64,000 nt of DNA from Oikopleura dioica (Eukaryota > Chordata > Appendicularia > Copelata > Oikopleuridae): the NCBI GenBank assembly GCA_907165135.1, contig OU015570.1:1612001-1676000 (forward strand). Direction: 5' to 3'. The notes under the pieces are model-generated. The model had not been told where the DNA came from. It did not search any database and was given only the letters and a program-made list of their open reading frames with translations. Of this stretch, positions 9,009-19,042 are shown one piece after another. The position numbers and the translations under genes are program-made. The number at the start of each line of letters is the position of its first letter. Position 1 is the stretch's first letter.

Positions 9009-10388
9009 ATGGAAGGGGAATATTTCAAAAACGCTTCTGATCTTACTCGATATGAGCTATTGCAAATCTATGACTCTTGTCCGGGAAAGTGTTACCCAAC
9101 AAAAATCCCAATCACGGACAAACGATCCATTGTTTGCAATATCTTACTCGTTGATCCGGGTTTTCTCGAAAGAGACCGAAAGTTTCATTTTAAACCGACA
9201 AATGACGGTAAATTTGTCGAATTTTTGCCCGACTTCACTGGGGAAGTCGAGCAGAAATTTGCTCACCCACGGCATAAAATGAACCTCGAGCAAATTGTCG
9301 CAACTCAAGAAGCTGATTCCTTGAGCAAGTTAATGGCCTCTTTGGATGTCGAGAGTGATACTGAGGGTCTACCAGAGCTTGACGTAACCGATGAAAACTC
9401 ATCTTCCGACTCTGATATGTCAGCAAACGCTACCATGAGACCGAGAAATTCTCGACCAAAGCGATCTACGCCACCAAAGCCCGAGATCAAGAAAGAAAAA
9501 CCTGAAAAGAAGCCATCTAAGAACCGAGACAAACAACCCACTCGAAATAGAAGGGAGGAACGCGAACCCGAATATCAGCCAAAACGGAAGTTTGAGTCCG
9601 GCAAAGCACGAATAAAAACGCCGAAATATGATACATGCCTTCCGATAAGTGCCTGGATTCGAAACATGGAGATTTATGGCCGGGTCACCTCGCTTAATGA
9701 TGAAGAGCTCATCACATGCGCCCTCAGTGCTCTGCTAGCCGAAGAGCAAGGAAGCCACATCATCGCCTCTCTCACAGACACTGAACTTCAGGAATGGGAT
9801 GCATTCAAAGCAAAACTTGAAGACGTGCTTGGCTTCTCCCGAGATCACTGGAAACACCTTTATGAGAACTACCAACGTGGATCTGACTCTTTTGGTGTCG
9901 CCATGGCCAAGTTAACGAGCTATTACAGGCAAGGGTATAACATCAAAGATCTCCGAAAACACGACGAAGAACTCTTAATCGAGAAATTTTGCTCTGCCCA
10001 AGACGATCGACTTCGAGAACTTCTATTGCGAGACAAAGCTAGCCTTGATGTTAGCTCGATTGTTAAACGAGCAAACGAGCTTGAAAGATCCATTCCGAAA
10101 CGCGAGATCAATTTCGCCGCTGTCACGAAACCTGAAAATGACCCGATCAACAAACAAATCCAGCAACTCATGGAAGAGTTCAAAAAGTTCAAAGCGGACC
10201 ATGAGACTCACCGGAAAAAGCAAAGTGTAAAGAAAAAATCAAAGATTGATCTTGACAAAGCCCAAGGATACTGCTTGAAGTACACGAACACTGGTCAATG
10301 CAAGTATGGAAGTTCCTGCAAGTACCAACATGCTCAGCAGCAAGAAATCCCTGCACAGGTCAAAGAATACGCAAGGTCACTCTTATGA
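9009..10388 (+). CDS. gag: Gag of element 1 with CCCH zinc finger
   Basis: 459 codons. Residues about 130-200 are a Lys/Arg/Glu/Pro-rich basic region; residues 215-370 look like a capsid domain with repeated helices. The C-terminus holds a single CCCH-type finger (CLKYTNTGQCKYGSSCKYQH, spacing C-x8-C-x5-C-x3-H) in place of the CCHC knuckle usual in retroviral Gag. It ends in TGA at 10386-10388, directly followed by CTA, and the pol frame continues open from there, which suggests readthrough. The protein would package element RNA and form particles. Intact. Confidence 0.85.
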   Translation: MEGEYFKNASDLTRYELLQIYDSCPGKCYPTKIPITDKRSIVCNILLVDPGFLERDRKFHFKPTNDGKFVEFLPDFTGEVEQKFAHPRHKMNLEQIVATQEADSLSKLMASLDVESDTEGLPELDVTDENSSSDSDMSANATMRPRNSRPKRSTPPKPEIKKEKPEKKPSKNRDKQPTRNRREEREPEYQPKRKFESGKARIKTPKYDTCLPISAWIRNMEIYGRVTSLNDEELITCALSALLAEEQGSHIIASLTDTELQEWDAFKAKLEDVLGFSRDHWKHLYENYQRGSDSFGVAMAKLTSYYRQGYNIKDLRKHDEELLIEKFCSAQDDRLRELLLRDKASLDVSSIVKRANELERSIPKREINFAAVTKPENDPINKQIQQLMEEFKKFKADHETHRKKQSVKKKSKIDLDKAQGYCLKYTNTGQCKYGSSCKYQHAQQQEIPAQVKEYARSLL

Positions 10389-13300
10389 CTAAGTTATTCT
10401 GAAACTGTTCTTGCCATTCCGAATATGTTCTACGCTCCCTCAAACCTGAAATTTATCAACGTCAATATCAATGGCTACAACTACGTCGCGCTCCTCGACA
10501 CCGGTGCTTTAAAGACCTGTGTCAATTCAAGTCTTCCTTTTGTCAACAACACCAAACCATCGAAAGTGGAAATAATTTGTGCAAACAACCAATTTATCCG
10601 ACCATCAACACTCGCCGAACCAATCAAAATGACAGTCCAAACAATCGGCGACGGAACATTCTCTCTGATCACAAATCCACTTGTTGTCGACTCACTTTGT
10701 GTTCCTGTCCTTATTGGCTGCGACCTCCTCAAAGATGTTGCTTTCCCTGATAAAAAATTAATTGTTTGGAAAAACAAACAAGTCCGAACAATAAGACCCG
10801 ATCAAAACTCCAAATATTGCAATGTCAATGCAATTGTCGAGATCAAAGATTCTAAAACTGAAAGGGAATCCCTAGAATCATTCCAAAGATTACGAAGTCA
10901 AAAGGCCGAAATAATGAATTTCAAACCGGAAATTGGCTCATTCGGCGACACGACTTCGGAGCAAGAAGGAAAACTGATTGATCTCGTTGGCAAATATAAA
11001 CTTGCCTTCTCAATGGGTGAAGATGACCTTGGAAAACTTCATAATTTCCGGTTCACCCTACCTATGCTTGATGAATCTCAGACAACACACCAACCTCCTC
11101 GCCCAATACCGATTCACATGAGAGATCAGGTTCGCAAAGAGATTGAGCGATGGAAAAGTCTGGACATCATCAGAGAGACATCGTCTGGTTTCAATATACC
11201 GCTGATTATTCTAAAGAAACACGATGGCTCTATAAGGATTTCTCTTGATGCAAGATCCTTAAACAAACTCATTCAACAAGATCGGTTCCCGCTGCCTCAC
11301 TTGTCTGTGGTATTGACAGATATCGGAACTCGTCTTTCAAATGGGAACTCATGCTTCATCAGTCAAATTGATTGCCACCGAGGGTATTGGCAAATACAAA
11401 CTGCCGCTGATGATTCCCACAAGCTTGCTTTCTCTTTCAACAACAAACACTACGCCGCCCAACGTATGCTCTATGGTGTGTCAACAGCCCCGAGTGCATT
11501 CTCACGAATCATGCAGAAACTACTCAACCATCCGAGTATCCTCCTGTACTTGGACGATATAATCTGCATTGATAACTCCTTCGAAAAACATCTTGAGACC
11601 CTGGAGTTTATTTTCAAAACATGCGTTGATAATGGCCTACTTCTTTCACCGAAAAAGTGTTACCTGTGTCGAACTGAGGCCGACTTCCTTGGCTACTCTA
11701 TTAGCAAAGATGGAGTTCGACCAACAGAAAAACACCTCGAAACTGTCAAAAACTTGAAGGCTCCACAGTCAAAGAGCGAAGTAAAACGCCTTTTAGGAGT
11801 TTTCAACTATAACATCAAGTTCATTCGAGACGGAAGTGCCATTCTGCAACCCCTTTACGACCTCACATCAAAGAATACCGAATTTTTATGGGCTGACAAA
11901 CATGAGCGTGCCTTCCAAACAATTAAGAATGAATTGTTGAAAAAGCCATCACTGTCACACTTTCAACTTCGAAAACCCTTGATTTTGGTCACCGACAGTA
12001 GTGGAAAGAAAGTTGGCGGAATCCTCTATCAAAGAATCGGAGAAAATCTAAACATTCTTGGCTACTTCTCCAAAGCCCTGAAAGGACCTGACTTAAAACG
12101 ATCAATGAGGATCAAAGAGCTGTTTGCACTGGCATTCAGCATTTCCCATTTCGAGTATTTCCTTCTCAATACACACTTTACATGCGTGGTTGATCACAAG
12201 TCACTATGTTATTTGTTCAAAGAGCAACGAGACTACAAAAACAACGATATCAAACTCACAAACATCCACAATTATTTGCTCAAATTCAATTTTACGATCC
12301 TCCACGAACCCGGCACAAGTCCGATAATGTGTACTGCTGATTATCTCTCACGTCTAGAGGCTTCTTCCAGCGATGACCTTGAGAGTGACTCAATGAAATT
12401 CGAGGATATTCCCGAAACTGTGTTCGCCTTCCACACAAGAATGACTGCTAACGAAGAGAGCGTTTTCTCATTTGGCGAACAAAACTTTACAGCGAAAGAA
12501 TTTTCCAAACTTCAAATGGATTGTCCAAAGTCAAGAAACCTTATTGAAAAATGTGGACGCAATCCAAAATCACCATTTGAAACTAAGGACGGGTTACTTT
12601 ACAAAGATAATCGTCTTGTCCTTCCTGAAGATCTCAGCAATGAATTTATCTCCTTTCTTCATTGCTACACGTGCCATGCTGGTAGCAAACAATTAAACAT
12701 GATGTTAAAACGGTTTTTCATCCACGACGTGCAAACAAAAACCCGTGAGATAACAACATCATGTGCCACTTGTATCAATACGGAGCCCTTGAGCAAACTC
12801 CGTCCTTCAATGATCCAAAATCGGTATTTCGAGTCAATACCATTTACAAAAACTTTCTTTGATCTGATGGATTTTGGTCAAAAGGACAACCAAGGGAAAC
12901 GATACCTTCTCACTTGTTCCGACTCACTGACTGGCTATATTGATGGAGAGCCTCTTGGAACAAAAAGCGATCCTGCTGTTGCGAAAAACATTCTTACTTT
13001 GATCCTTCGGCATGGAATCAACAACGACTGCTTCTCAGATAACGGATCTGAATTTGGCCCGCTTGTTGCCGAAGTATTTCGCAAATTTGAGATCCGACAC
13101 TCGCGAACAACTGCTTACCGAAGTCAAAGCAATGGTGCTCTAGAAAGACTTCACCGCGAGGTCAACACCAAACTTAAGCTATTGAATGCTGATCACCGTA
13201 ACTGGTCAACTGCCTGGCCAATGGTTAGATATTATATCAACAATTTACCAAAATCGACGCTAGATGGCAGAAGTGCTAATGAGTGCTATTATGGACGACA

Positions 13301-13814
13301 ATTCCACGTCCCTTTCCAAACAAATCCTGTTGACGGCGCATCAAAGGAAAAATGGTTGACTGGACTCAACAAGTACTTTGATAAATTGCACCCGTCTATT
13401 CTTGCTCATCAAGTTTCTCGATACCGGAAACTGCTTGCACGAGACAAGAATAATGCTCCTACCCTTGAAATTGGATCCAAATGTCTCATCTGGAAACCAG
13501 CTTTTAGAAAGCTAAATAGAGTCTGGTTCGGCCCGTTCACTGTTATCAAACGAATCAGCAAGGACTCTTACATTGTGAAAGATGTCGAAAGTCGAAGGGA
13601 GTACCGTCGACATATCAACTTGATCCGACCATTGAAGTTCAAAAATGACCCTGAGGAACTTCCTGTTACCGTTCCACCAGTTTCTCCAGATCCTGATACC
13701 GTTGCTAAACTTGATGCTGAAGAAGTTCATGACATGAAAGAACTTAAAGAAGTTTGCCCTGGAGAACCTCACATTAATACTTGGGCAAATAGATTGCGGC
13801 CAAGACACCAATAA
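10389..13814 (+). CDS. pol: Pol of element 1 (PR-RT-RNH-IN)
   Basis: In frame with gag after one UGA; the first ATG is at 10425 (1,129 codons). Counting from that Met: aspartic protease LLDTGA at about 23-28; RT with YLDDI at about 375 and FLGY in the following thumb/connection; RNase H with VTDSSGKK at about 521 and VVDHKSL at about 588; integrase with H-x4-H...C-x2-C zinc motif at about 746-783, then D (FFDLMDFG), D (FSDNGSEF) and E (GALERLHRE) of the DDE core. A C-terminal GPF/Y-like segment (WFGPFTVIKRI) at about 1030 is typical of Ty3/gypsy integrases. Uninterrupted, so this copy may be active. Confidence 0.92.
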   Translation, partial: LSYSETVLAIPNMFYAPSNLKFINVNINGYNYVALLDTGALKTCVNSSLPFVNNTKPSKVEIICANNQFIRPSTLAEPIKMTVQTIGDGTFSLITNPLVVDSLCVPVLIGCDLLKDVAFPDKKLIVWKNKQVRTIRPDQNSKYCNVNAIVEIKDSKTERESLESFQRLRSQKAEIMNFKPEIGSFGDTTSEQEGKLIDLVGKYKLAFSMGEDDLGKLHNFRFTLPMLDESQTTHQPPRPIPIHMRDQVRKEIERWKSLDIIRETSSGFNIPLIILKKHDGSIRISLDARSLNKLIQQDRFPLPHLSVVLTDIGTRLSNGNSCFISQIDCHRGYWQIQTAADDSHKLAFSFNNKHYAAQRMLYGVSTAPSAFSRIMQKLLNHPSILLYLDDIICIDNSFEKHLETLEFIFKTCVDNGLLLSPKKCYLCRTEADFLGYSISKDGVRPTEKHLETVKNLKAPQSKSEVKRLLGVFNYNIKFIRDGSAILQPLYDLTSKNTEFLWADKHERAFQTIKNELLKKPSLSHFQLRKPLILVTDSSGKKVGGILYQRIGENLNILGYFSKALKGPDLKRSMRIKELFALAFSISHFEYFLLNTHFTCVVDHKSLCYLFKEQRDYKNNDIKLTNIHNYLLKFNFTILHEPGTSPIMCTADYLSRLEASSSDDLESDSMKFEDIPETVFAFHTRMTANEESVFSFGEQNFTAKEFSKLQMDCPKSRNLIEKCGRNPKSPFETKDGLLYKDNRLVLPEDLSNEFISFLHCYTCHAGSKQLNMMLKRFFIHDVQTKTREITTSCATCINTEPLSKLRPSMIQNRYFESIPFTKTFFDLMDFGQKDNQGKRYLLTCSDSLTGYIDGEPLGTKSDPAVAKNILTLILRHGINNDCFSDNGSEFGPLVAEVFRKFEIRHSRTTAYRSQSNGALERLHREVNTKLKLLNADHRNWSTAWPMVRYYINNLPKSTLDGRSANECYYGRQFHVPFQTNPVDGASKEKWLTGLNKYFDKLHPSILAHQVSRYRKLLARDKNNAPTLEIGSKCLIWKPAFRKLNRVWFGPFTVIKRISKDSYIVKDVESRREYRRHINLIRPLKFKNDPEELPVTVPPVSPDPDTVAKLDAEEVHDMKELKEVCPGEPHINTWANRLRPRHQ

Positions 13815-14405
13815 AATGTGAAGGGGGAGGGAAGGCCCTTACAAGCCCCGTGTGCCAATCCATATTTGTGGAACAATATGGCTGTAAACAAAGTCCACTT
13901 GGATATCCGACTAAAGAGCAGCTTGGCGACCGCTCATGGAGAAGGGACCTCCTTACGAATCAAACCTCGCCTCGTAACCAAAAAGTAGCTTCCGTTCCCT
14001 GCTAATAGTTAGGTGGCCATATCCCTCACGCATTTTTGATTTTTGTGACGCTGAAAGTCTACCGCGCGCAACTCAGACTGATGCCTCTCCAACATTCGAA
14101 AATGTAGAAATATGAAGACGACAAGATGCAACCGTTCTTGTTTACAGAAATCTTCGACGATAGAAGAATGATTGTTACCTGTGACGTTCATGTGCTAAGA
14201 TGAACAATCAATGTCATACCGAGATGACAAATGATACAAGAGCTACGCAGTGATACCCATAAAAGTGCCGCTTCAATATTTATACAGCACTTATCTATCC
14301 CTTTTTTCACGAAAATTTTGGCCAAAATTTGAGATTTTGGTTGCCAAGATTTTCACTTCATTTTATTCCAATCGCGTGTCGACGAGAGACACAAGCTTAA
14401 AAGAG
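13815..14405 (+). other. Gap between pol and third ORF, element 1
   Basis: About 590 bp without a convincing ORF, beginning with a G-rich tract (GAAGGGGGAGGG, 13820-13835). It may hold the splice acceptor for ORF3; none is clear. Confidence 0.4.
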
Positions 14406-15325
14406 ATGTCGAACACTACCTTGAACCAAATCCTTGTCTGGATGCAACCGTACGACTCTAAGAAGCGCTTCCAACAATTCTGTCTGACATATATGCTTGG
14501 ACACACTTATCTTTCCGACTGCGAAAACCTTCTGTTTACTTCCTCAAACTGGTCAACATCACTACCAATTCCAGTGATGACCTTAACAACCCCAACACAA
14601 GAGGTGAACATCTGTTCTCTTTTGGAATTTACCGGAAAAATCTCCTCTACAGACATTTAAGTCAAGAAACTTATGATGACAATCATATCTTGACTTCTTT
14701 CGATAAGTTCAACAGATGCAGAAACCTTTGGAAGAAATTCCGAGATATCACGATTCCCGAATTACAACTTATCGCAAATAAAGCAAAGAGACTAAACGCT
14801 GATTATCTGAGAGAGCTTGGAATTAATGCTCAAATACCTTGTAACCTGCCGCCTGGAACAAACAATGAGCAAACAACTCGTTTCCATCCTACAAACAATA
14901 ATGAACAAAATCCTGAGACGTCTGTGAATTATGAGTTAGTCCCAATCAGTGATGATGAACAGCAAAAAGATTTTCCGAAAGTTACCGATGATGTCACTGG
15001 ACAAACTTTTGGGGATATGTTTCATCCTCCACCACCTGATAACCAAATTCCAACTGCTTCGAATGACACTGGATCAACTATGGATGATATTCTTCGAAAT
15101 GTTTCTGCAAGCTGCCTTGATTGGCTCAAACCCTACATTGAGATGTCAAATGACCGCTCCGCTGACAAATCAAATGAAAACGCCACATCACAGTCAACAA
15201 CCAACTCGTCTCCAAGCCAAATAATGAATGATGCTGATCAACTGATCAATGGAAATCTGTGGAATAAATACTCTGAAAGCTCGCCAGAATCATGGCGTGG
15301 ATACACATCATCCGACTCAGACTAA
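14406..15325 (+). CDS. Third ORF of element 1, function unknown
   Basis: ATG 14406 starts MSNTTLNQILVWMQPYDSKK. Protein-like sequence then passes from frame 3 to frame 2 at about 14530 (near GCGAAAACC) and runs on to TAG-free sequence ending at 15325. The frame-2 part is open from 14462. It has many Asn/Ser/Thr/Asp and possible N-glycosylation sites, but I see no signal peptide, furin site or membrane segment, so calling it Env is not justified. The frame change may be an indel or programmed. The last 100 residues are acidic and low in complexity. Confidence 0.45.
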
Positions 15326-15344
15326 AATATTGATTTAAGTCTGA

Positions 15345-15364
15345 AAAATAAAGAGGGAGGAATT
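15345..15364 (+). promoter_or_regulatory. Polypurine tract, element 1
   Basis: AAATAAAGAGGGAGGAATT lies directly before the 3' LTR, where plus-strand DNA synthesis would start. Confidence 0.7.
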
Positions 15365-15835
15365 TATAGGTCTTACTATTCTGCTCGTTTCATAAAAAGA
15401 ACACATAATTCCGCCAAAGGCAATTGCGCGTCTGACGCCCGCCCGCCTTACCACTGCTCTTGGGCGCCGCCTACATTTTTGAAATGGCCTTCGGCGCCGC
15501 GAGATGAGCTAGTTCATTTTCAACTGTCTTTCCTGAATCTGAACTACGCCTTCTGAACTTCAATCACTACAACTCGTTGTGAACTGCTTCAACTCGTTGT
15601 GAACCTCTTCTTTTCGATCCGAGCTGTTCTTACTGACCATCACCTGTTCCAGCTGTATACGAAGCAAAAGTAAAGCCTATATAAACCCTCTTACACTCTC
15701 ATTCTCAACCACTCAGAGATACTTTTGTGGACAATAAACCAAAACTAACTTTTAACCTTTTTAACCTTCATTCAACTCTAGAGTTGCCTGAAGTTGCGTT
15801 GTGTTATTTCTTTGCAGAATAGTCTAACCTATACA
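15365..15835 (+). repeat. 3' LTR of element 1
   Basis: 471 bp, nearly identical to 8403-8875; differences include one base in the CTACAACTCGTTG repeat and T-run lengths. Followed by TTAT, the probable target duplication. Confidence 0.9.
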
Positions 15836-15964
15836 TTATTGTAAAAATGAGAATCGGTCATTTCTTGAAGAAGGCCTTTTCTTGTAAATTTTCAGATTTG
15901 CAATAAATGGACATTTACAAAAAATGGTCGAATTTTGTTTTAAGAAGAAAAGTCACTTTTACAA

Positions 15965-16031
15965 GAAAAGTCCGTGTCCCAATCCCGGCAAGTCGTAGCT
16001 CGGCCGGAAATCCCGGCGAGTCGTAGCTCTC
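15965..16031 (+). repeat. Two copies of the CCCGGCRAGTCGTAGCT motif
   Basis: AATCCCGGCAAGTCGTAGCT and AATCCCGGCGAGTCGTAGCT lie about 28 bp apart. The same pair occurs in reverse at 19986-20036 and again at 20416-20488. Confidence 0.8.
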
Positions 16032-16195
16032 CCTTCAGAGCAATAAAGTTTCGGCAGGTTTTTTCATTCTCATCCTGATGTGCGCTGCTATGCGCGTCCA
16101 ATGAATGTCCTTATCAATTTGTCACCTTCAAAATCTCGTGTTATTTTCCGCTCGCATGTTCGGAAGAGTTTTTTCTCGCGCTTCATTCTTCAAAA

Positions 16196-16871
16196 ATGCA
16201 GGAACTCGAGGATGATTATGCGCCGATAATTAAAACGGAATCGACGGAAAACGCTAAAAACAATAAACTTTTTCCGGATTTTATAATCCTTGAAAACAAG
16301 TATGTTTTGAAAAGAACCGCAACCTTTTCGAAGTCTTTGATCTTTAATTGTACAGCGAAACAGCCTGATGGAATGATTGCCGATGAAGATATGAGATCAT
16401 ACCATCACCACTTGTCTCCAGACAAGAGAGTCACATAAGAAAAAGGAAAAATGGTGACGTTGAGCGGGAAGCAATCGAGTAGAAGATCAAGCTCCTCCTT
16501 GATTCCGATCATCTCTACGATCCTTTTCAGTACATTATCAAAAAGCCGAAGAAACTGCCTTGTGTCCATACATACGTCCATTCTGATAGTACCAAAGCGA
16601 AGGTCACTAATTTTGACAAGACAATTCTTCACGAAAATATATCAAGGTAATAATTTTGACTGTAAAATATAATTAATTTTTTAGCTTTCTGCACACGGCT
16701 TGTGGTTGAAAAATTTGGAGAAAATGCTTACATCGCTCATTTTCCATCTGACACGGAGTTTACGAACATGTGCTACCTCAAACGAACTTCTGAACAAGAG
16801 CGAGAAGAAATTGTCGATCTTTTCACCTATGATTTTCAACCAGAAGGAATGGATAATAATTGTTATTTATA
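16196..16871 (+). pseudogene. FLYWCH-like remnant, probably MULE N-terminus
   Basis: The first ORF (16196-16438) contains NKYVLKRTATFSKSLIFNC...HHHLSPDKRV, resembling the FLYWCH zinc-finger layout (aromatic strand, Cys, then H-x-H) found at the N-terminus of many MULE transposases. Protein-like sequence continues to 16632 but with an in-frame TAG at about 16482. After a possible 40-nt intron (GTAATAATTT...TTTTTTAG, 16648-16684) a last segment ends at 16871 (EKFGENAYIAHFPSD...). The splice phase does not fit a clean protein, so it is treated as decayed. Low certainty about family. Confidence 0.35.
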
Positions 16872-17160
16872 AAGAATAAATGTTAGTTAAATAATCAAGA
16901 TGAATGTAGGAGTTTATTGCAGTTTGCTGAACGTTTTCGGTCGGAGGACCATCATCAGAGCTTGTTCCTTGATAAACTTGAAAAATCTTAAAGGAAAGCG
17001 TACCTTCTTTTGTAAGACTGCAGAACTGATTTAAAAACCAAAATAACTTAGTCCCAGAGTAATATTCTAGAAAATATGGTGGTAAATTTTTAAGGTAATC
17101 GATATTTTTATCAGAGGCTCCTAACTAGGCTCGAAAATGCCTCTGATCGGTAAAACAATT

Positions 17161-17538
17161 AATAATTATTAATTCTTAATATTAAACAGTCCTTTCAGGA
17201 CTGAGAATTCCGAGTTGATTATATAAACTTGTAGATGTTGAATTTGCTTATTCAACGGAGGATTATGAAGACGAATTTCTAATGCTTCCATTTGTACTCT
17301 CTTTTTGTATGCTAGATTTCGGTGTAAAACTGTAAACATTTTACTGAGATAGTCAAGATTTAAAATTATTCTGCTCGTATTCATCATTGAATCGAGTTTG
17401 AAAAATTTCACAATTTTCAGTATGAGAGAAAATTGCTGTTTGTTTCGACCTTCGTTGATGGTCAATAATTCTAGATTTTAGGCATTCACTCTCACCGATG
17501 TAAACTGCGCCGATTATTAAGAATTAATTATTATAACA
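17161..17538. mobile_element. Nested small element with AT-rich TIRs
   Basis: Ends are inverted: ATAATTATTAATTCTTAAT at the left and ATTAAGAATTAATTATTA at the right. It interrupts the left foldback arm at TA/TTA, which fits a 2-3-bp target duplication. It encloses a minus-strand GIY-YIG fragment. Confidence 0.65.
17200..17518 (-). pseudogene. GIY-YIG endonuclease fragment
   Basis: On the minus strand GAVYIGESECLKSRIIDH (about 17515-17460) matches the GIY-YIG core (V-Y-I-G-E...R-I..H), followed by an SxxxxH segment. After a frameshift EALEIRLHNPPLNKQ (about 17285-17240) gives the catalytic Glu and final Asn helix. Such domains occur at the C-terminus of Penelope-like retroelement proteins. 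Only about 100 residues remain, with at least one frameshift. Confidence 0.55.
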
Positions 17539-18239
17539 GTTTTTTCCTCTTTTGTGGACCCCAAGTTTGTGGACATTTTTTCCATTTTAAGGCCTTTAAG
17601 TGGGACACTTTATAAAAGATGCTGTTCCAAGTTTGTGGACATTTTTTCGCGGAAAGAAATAAAAAGACAATTTTTTGTGGTGAGATTAATTCTAGCTAAT
17701 CAAGATCGAGTTGTTCATTGTTTACGAAAAACAAAATTAAAGGTTGAACTAGAGACAAAGGGGCCTTTGTCAGTCTTTCAGGAGCATAAATGCAAAGTCT
17801 AGAAAACCATTCGGCGTACTCAAATCTCGAAAAAATTTTAATCGATTTCGATGGGACATTTTTCGGAAGACGTTGCCCAAGTTTGTGGACATTTTTCGAA
17901 AATTTTGGGACAAAAAATGTCCACAAAAGAGGAAAAGAACTGTAATTGTTTTTCCGATCAGAGGCATTTTCGAGCCTAGTTAGGAGCCTCTGATAAAAAT
18001 ATCGATTACCTTAAAAATTTACCACCATATTTTCTAGAATATTACTCTGGGACTAAGTTATTTTGGTTTTTAAATCAGTTCTGCAGTCTTACAAAAGAAG
18101 GTACGCTTTCCTTTAAGATTTTTCAAGTTTATCAAGGAACAAGCTCTGATGATGGTCGTCCGACCAAAAACGTTCAGCAAACTGCAATAAACTCCTACAT
18201 TTATCTACACGATGTCATTTATCAATCAAGATGAATGTC

Positions 18240-19040
18240 TATCCAAAAAAGATCTCTCTTGCTTTGGCAGACAGATTATGTTTCCTGACAAAGATTCCAA
18301 ATTGATTATTCAGAAAAATAATTTATTCTCTACAACAAGAATTTTATCGAAGAGCTGGGCGTCTTTCAAGATGCAATTCTTGTTGGGAAGTTTATCTAAA
18401 CGCGAAGCTGCATAAAGAACCCCCTTACCCGAAGTGTACACCTTTTGTCGATTATACCTTGCTCTCAAGATAATCTTCTGAGAATCCTCGATTAAAGAAA
18501 GTCGAAGAAAAAAGTTGAAGCTCCCCCAAATAGTCCTTTCTCGATAAAAAAATTTAAATCGTAGTATTTGCTAAAATAAAGGTTAGGGTTAGGGGGCACC
18601 TGCGAAAATGACGGAACAACCTCACCCGAGGGTAACCCTTACTAACCCTTGACTAGACCCCGGCATCTTAGGACCGAGGGGCAGAGCCCCGAAGTAAGGG
18701 ACAATTTGATTTTATAATTTTCTCTTGATAAAATAAGCGCTCAATTCGAGATTATTCAATTCTCTGCGTAAATTTTGTCGGCAAGAATATAAATATCTCC
18801 AGCAATTACTGAGTCTATATAATATAGACTATATTTCAAGAGTAGAATTTATCCGTACTACGCTTTTTTGGCCTTTCAAAAACTTGGGTCCTCCGATCGT
18901 GTCGGACCCTTATTTAGAGACTGAATCTTTAATTCCGTTAGCGTGGGTAAGATTGGCTCCTGTTTCGACGTGCACGCGCGCGCCTGTTGATTTTTTGACA
19001 CTTTCAAGGCTCATCGCAAAGTCATTTTAATTTCAGACTT
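18240..19040. other. Region without a supported gene
   Basis: A 67-codon ORF (18212-18415) starts in the foldback and has no motif. GGTTAGGGTTAGGG at 18582-18595 is a short telomere-like run. CCCTTACT (18646) and AGTAAGGG (18703) enclose a GC-rich stretch that could form a hairpin of about 65 nt. Nothing else recognised. Confidence 0.4.
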
Positions 19041-19042
19041 AT

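Larger units (their letters stand above)
8403..15835 (+). mobile_element. LTR retrotransposon 1 (Ty3/gypsy type)
   Basis: A complete element of 7,433 bp: 5' LTR, leader with splice donor, gag, pol, third ORF, purine tract, 3' LTR. The flanking TTAT (8399-8402 and 15836-15839) fits a 4-bp target duplication. The LTRs differ at only a handful of positions over about 470 bp, so it is young. Gag and pol share one frame and are separated by a single UGA. Pol order is protease, RT, RNase H, integrase, as in Ty3/gypsy elements. Confidence 0.9.
16892..18239. mobile_element. Foldback element with ~270-bp inverted arms
   Basis: The left arm begins at about 16903 (ATGTAGGAGTTTATTGCAG) and is matched in reverse up to 18201. 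Homology runs through GCCTCTGATCGG and on to CCTCTTTTGTGGAC, about 300 bp per arm. AATCAAGATGAATGT occurs at 16892-16906 and again at 18225-18239, so a roughly 15-bp target duplication flanks the element. The core holds repeats of CCAAGTTTGTGGACATTTTT. The left arm is interrupted by a small element at about 17161-17538; removing it restores arm-to-arm pairing. The long duplication suggests retrotransposition-like integration rather than a cut-and-paste DNA transposon. Confidence 0.75.

Noticed and set aside
14406-15325. Third ORF of element 1 as Env
   Set aside because: No signal peptide, furin site or transmembrane helix could be seen.
18582-18595. Telomere or subtelomere at TTAGGGTTAGGG
   Set aside because: Only two to three repeats, with similar short runs at 20158 and as part of hAT termini at 50224; too short for a telomeric tract.
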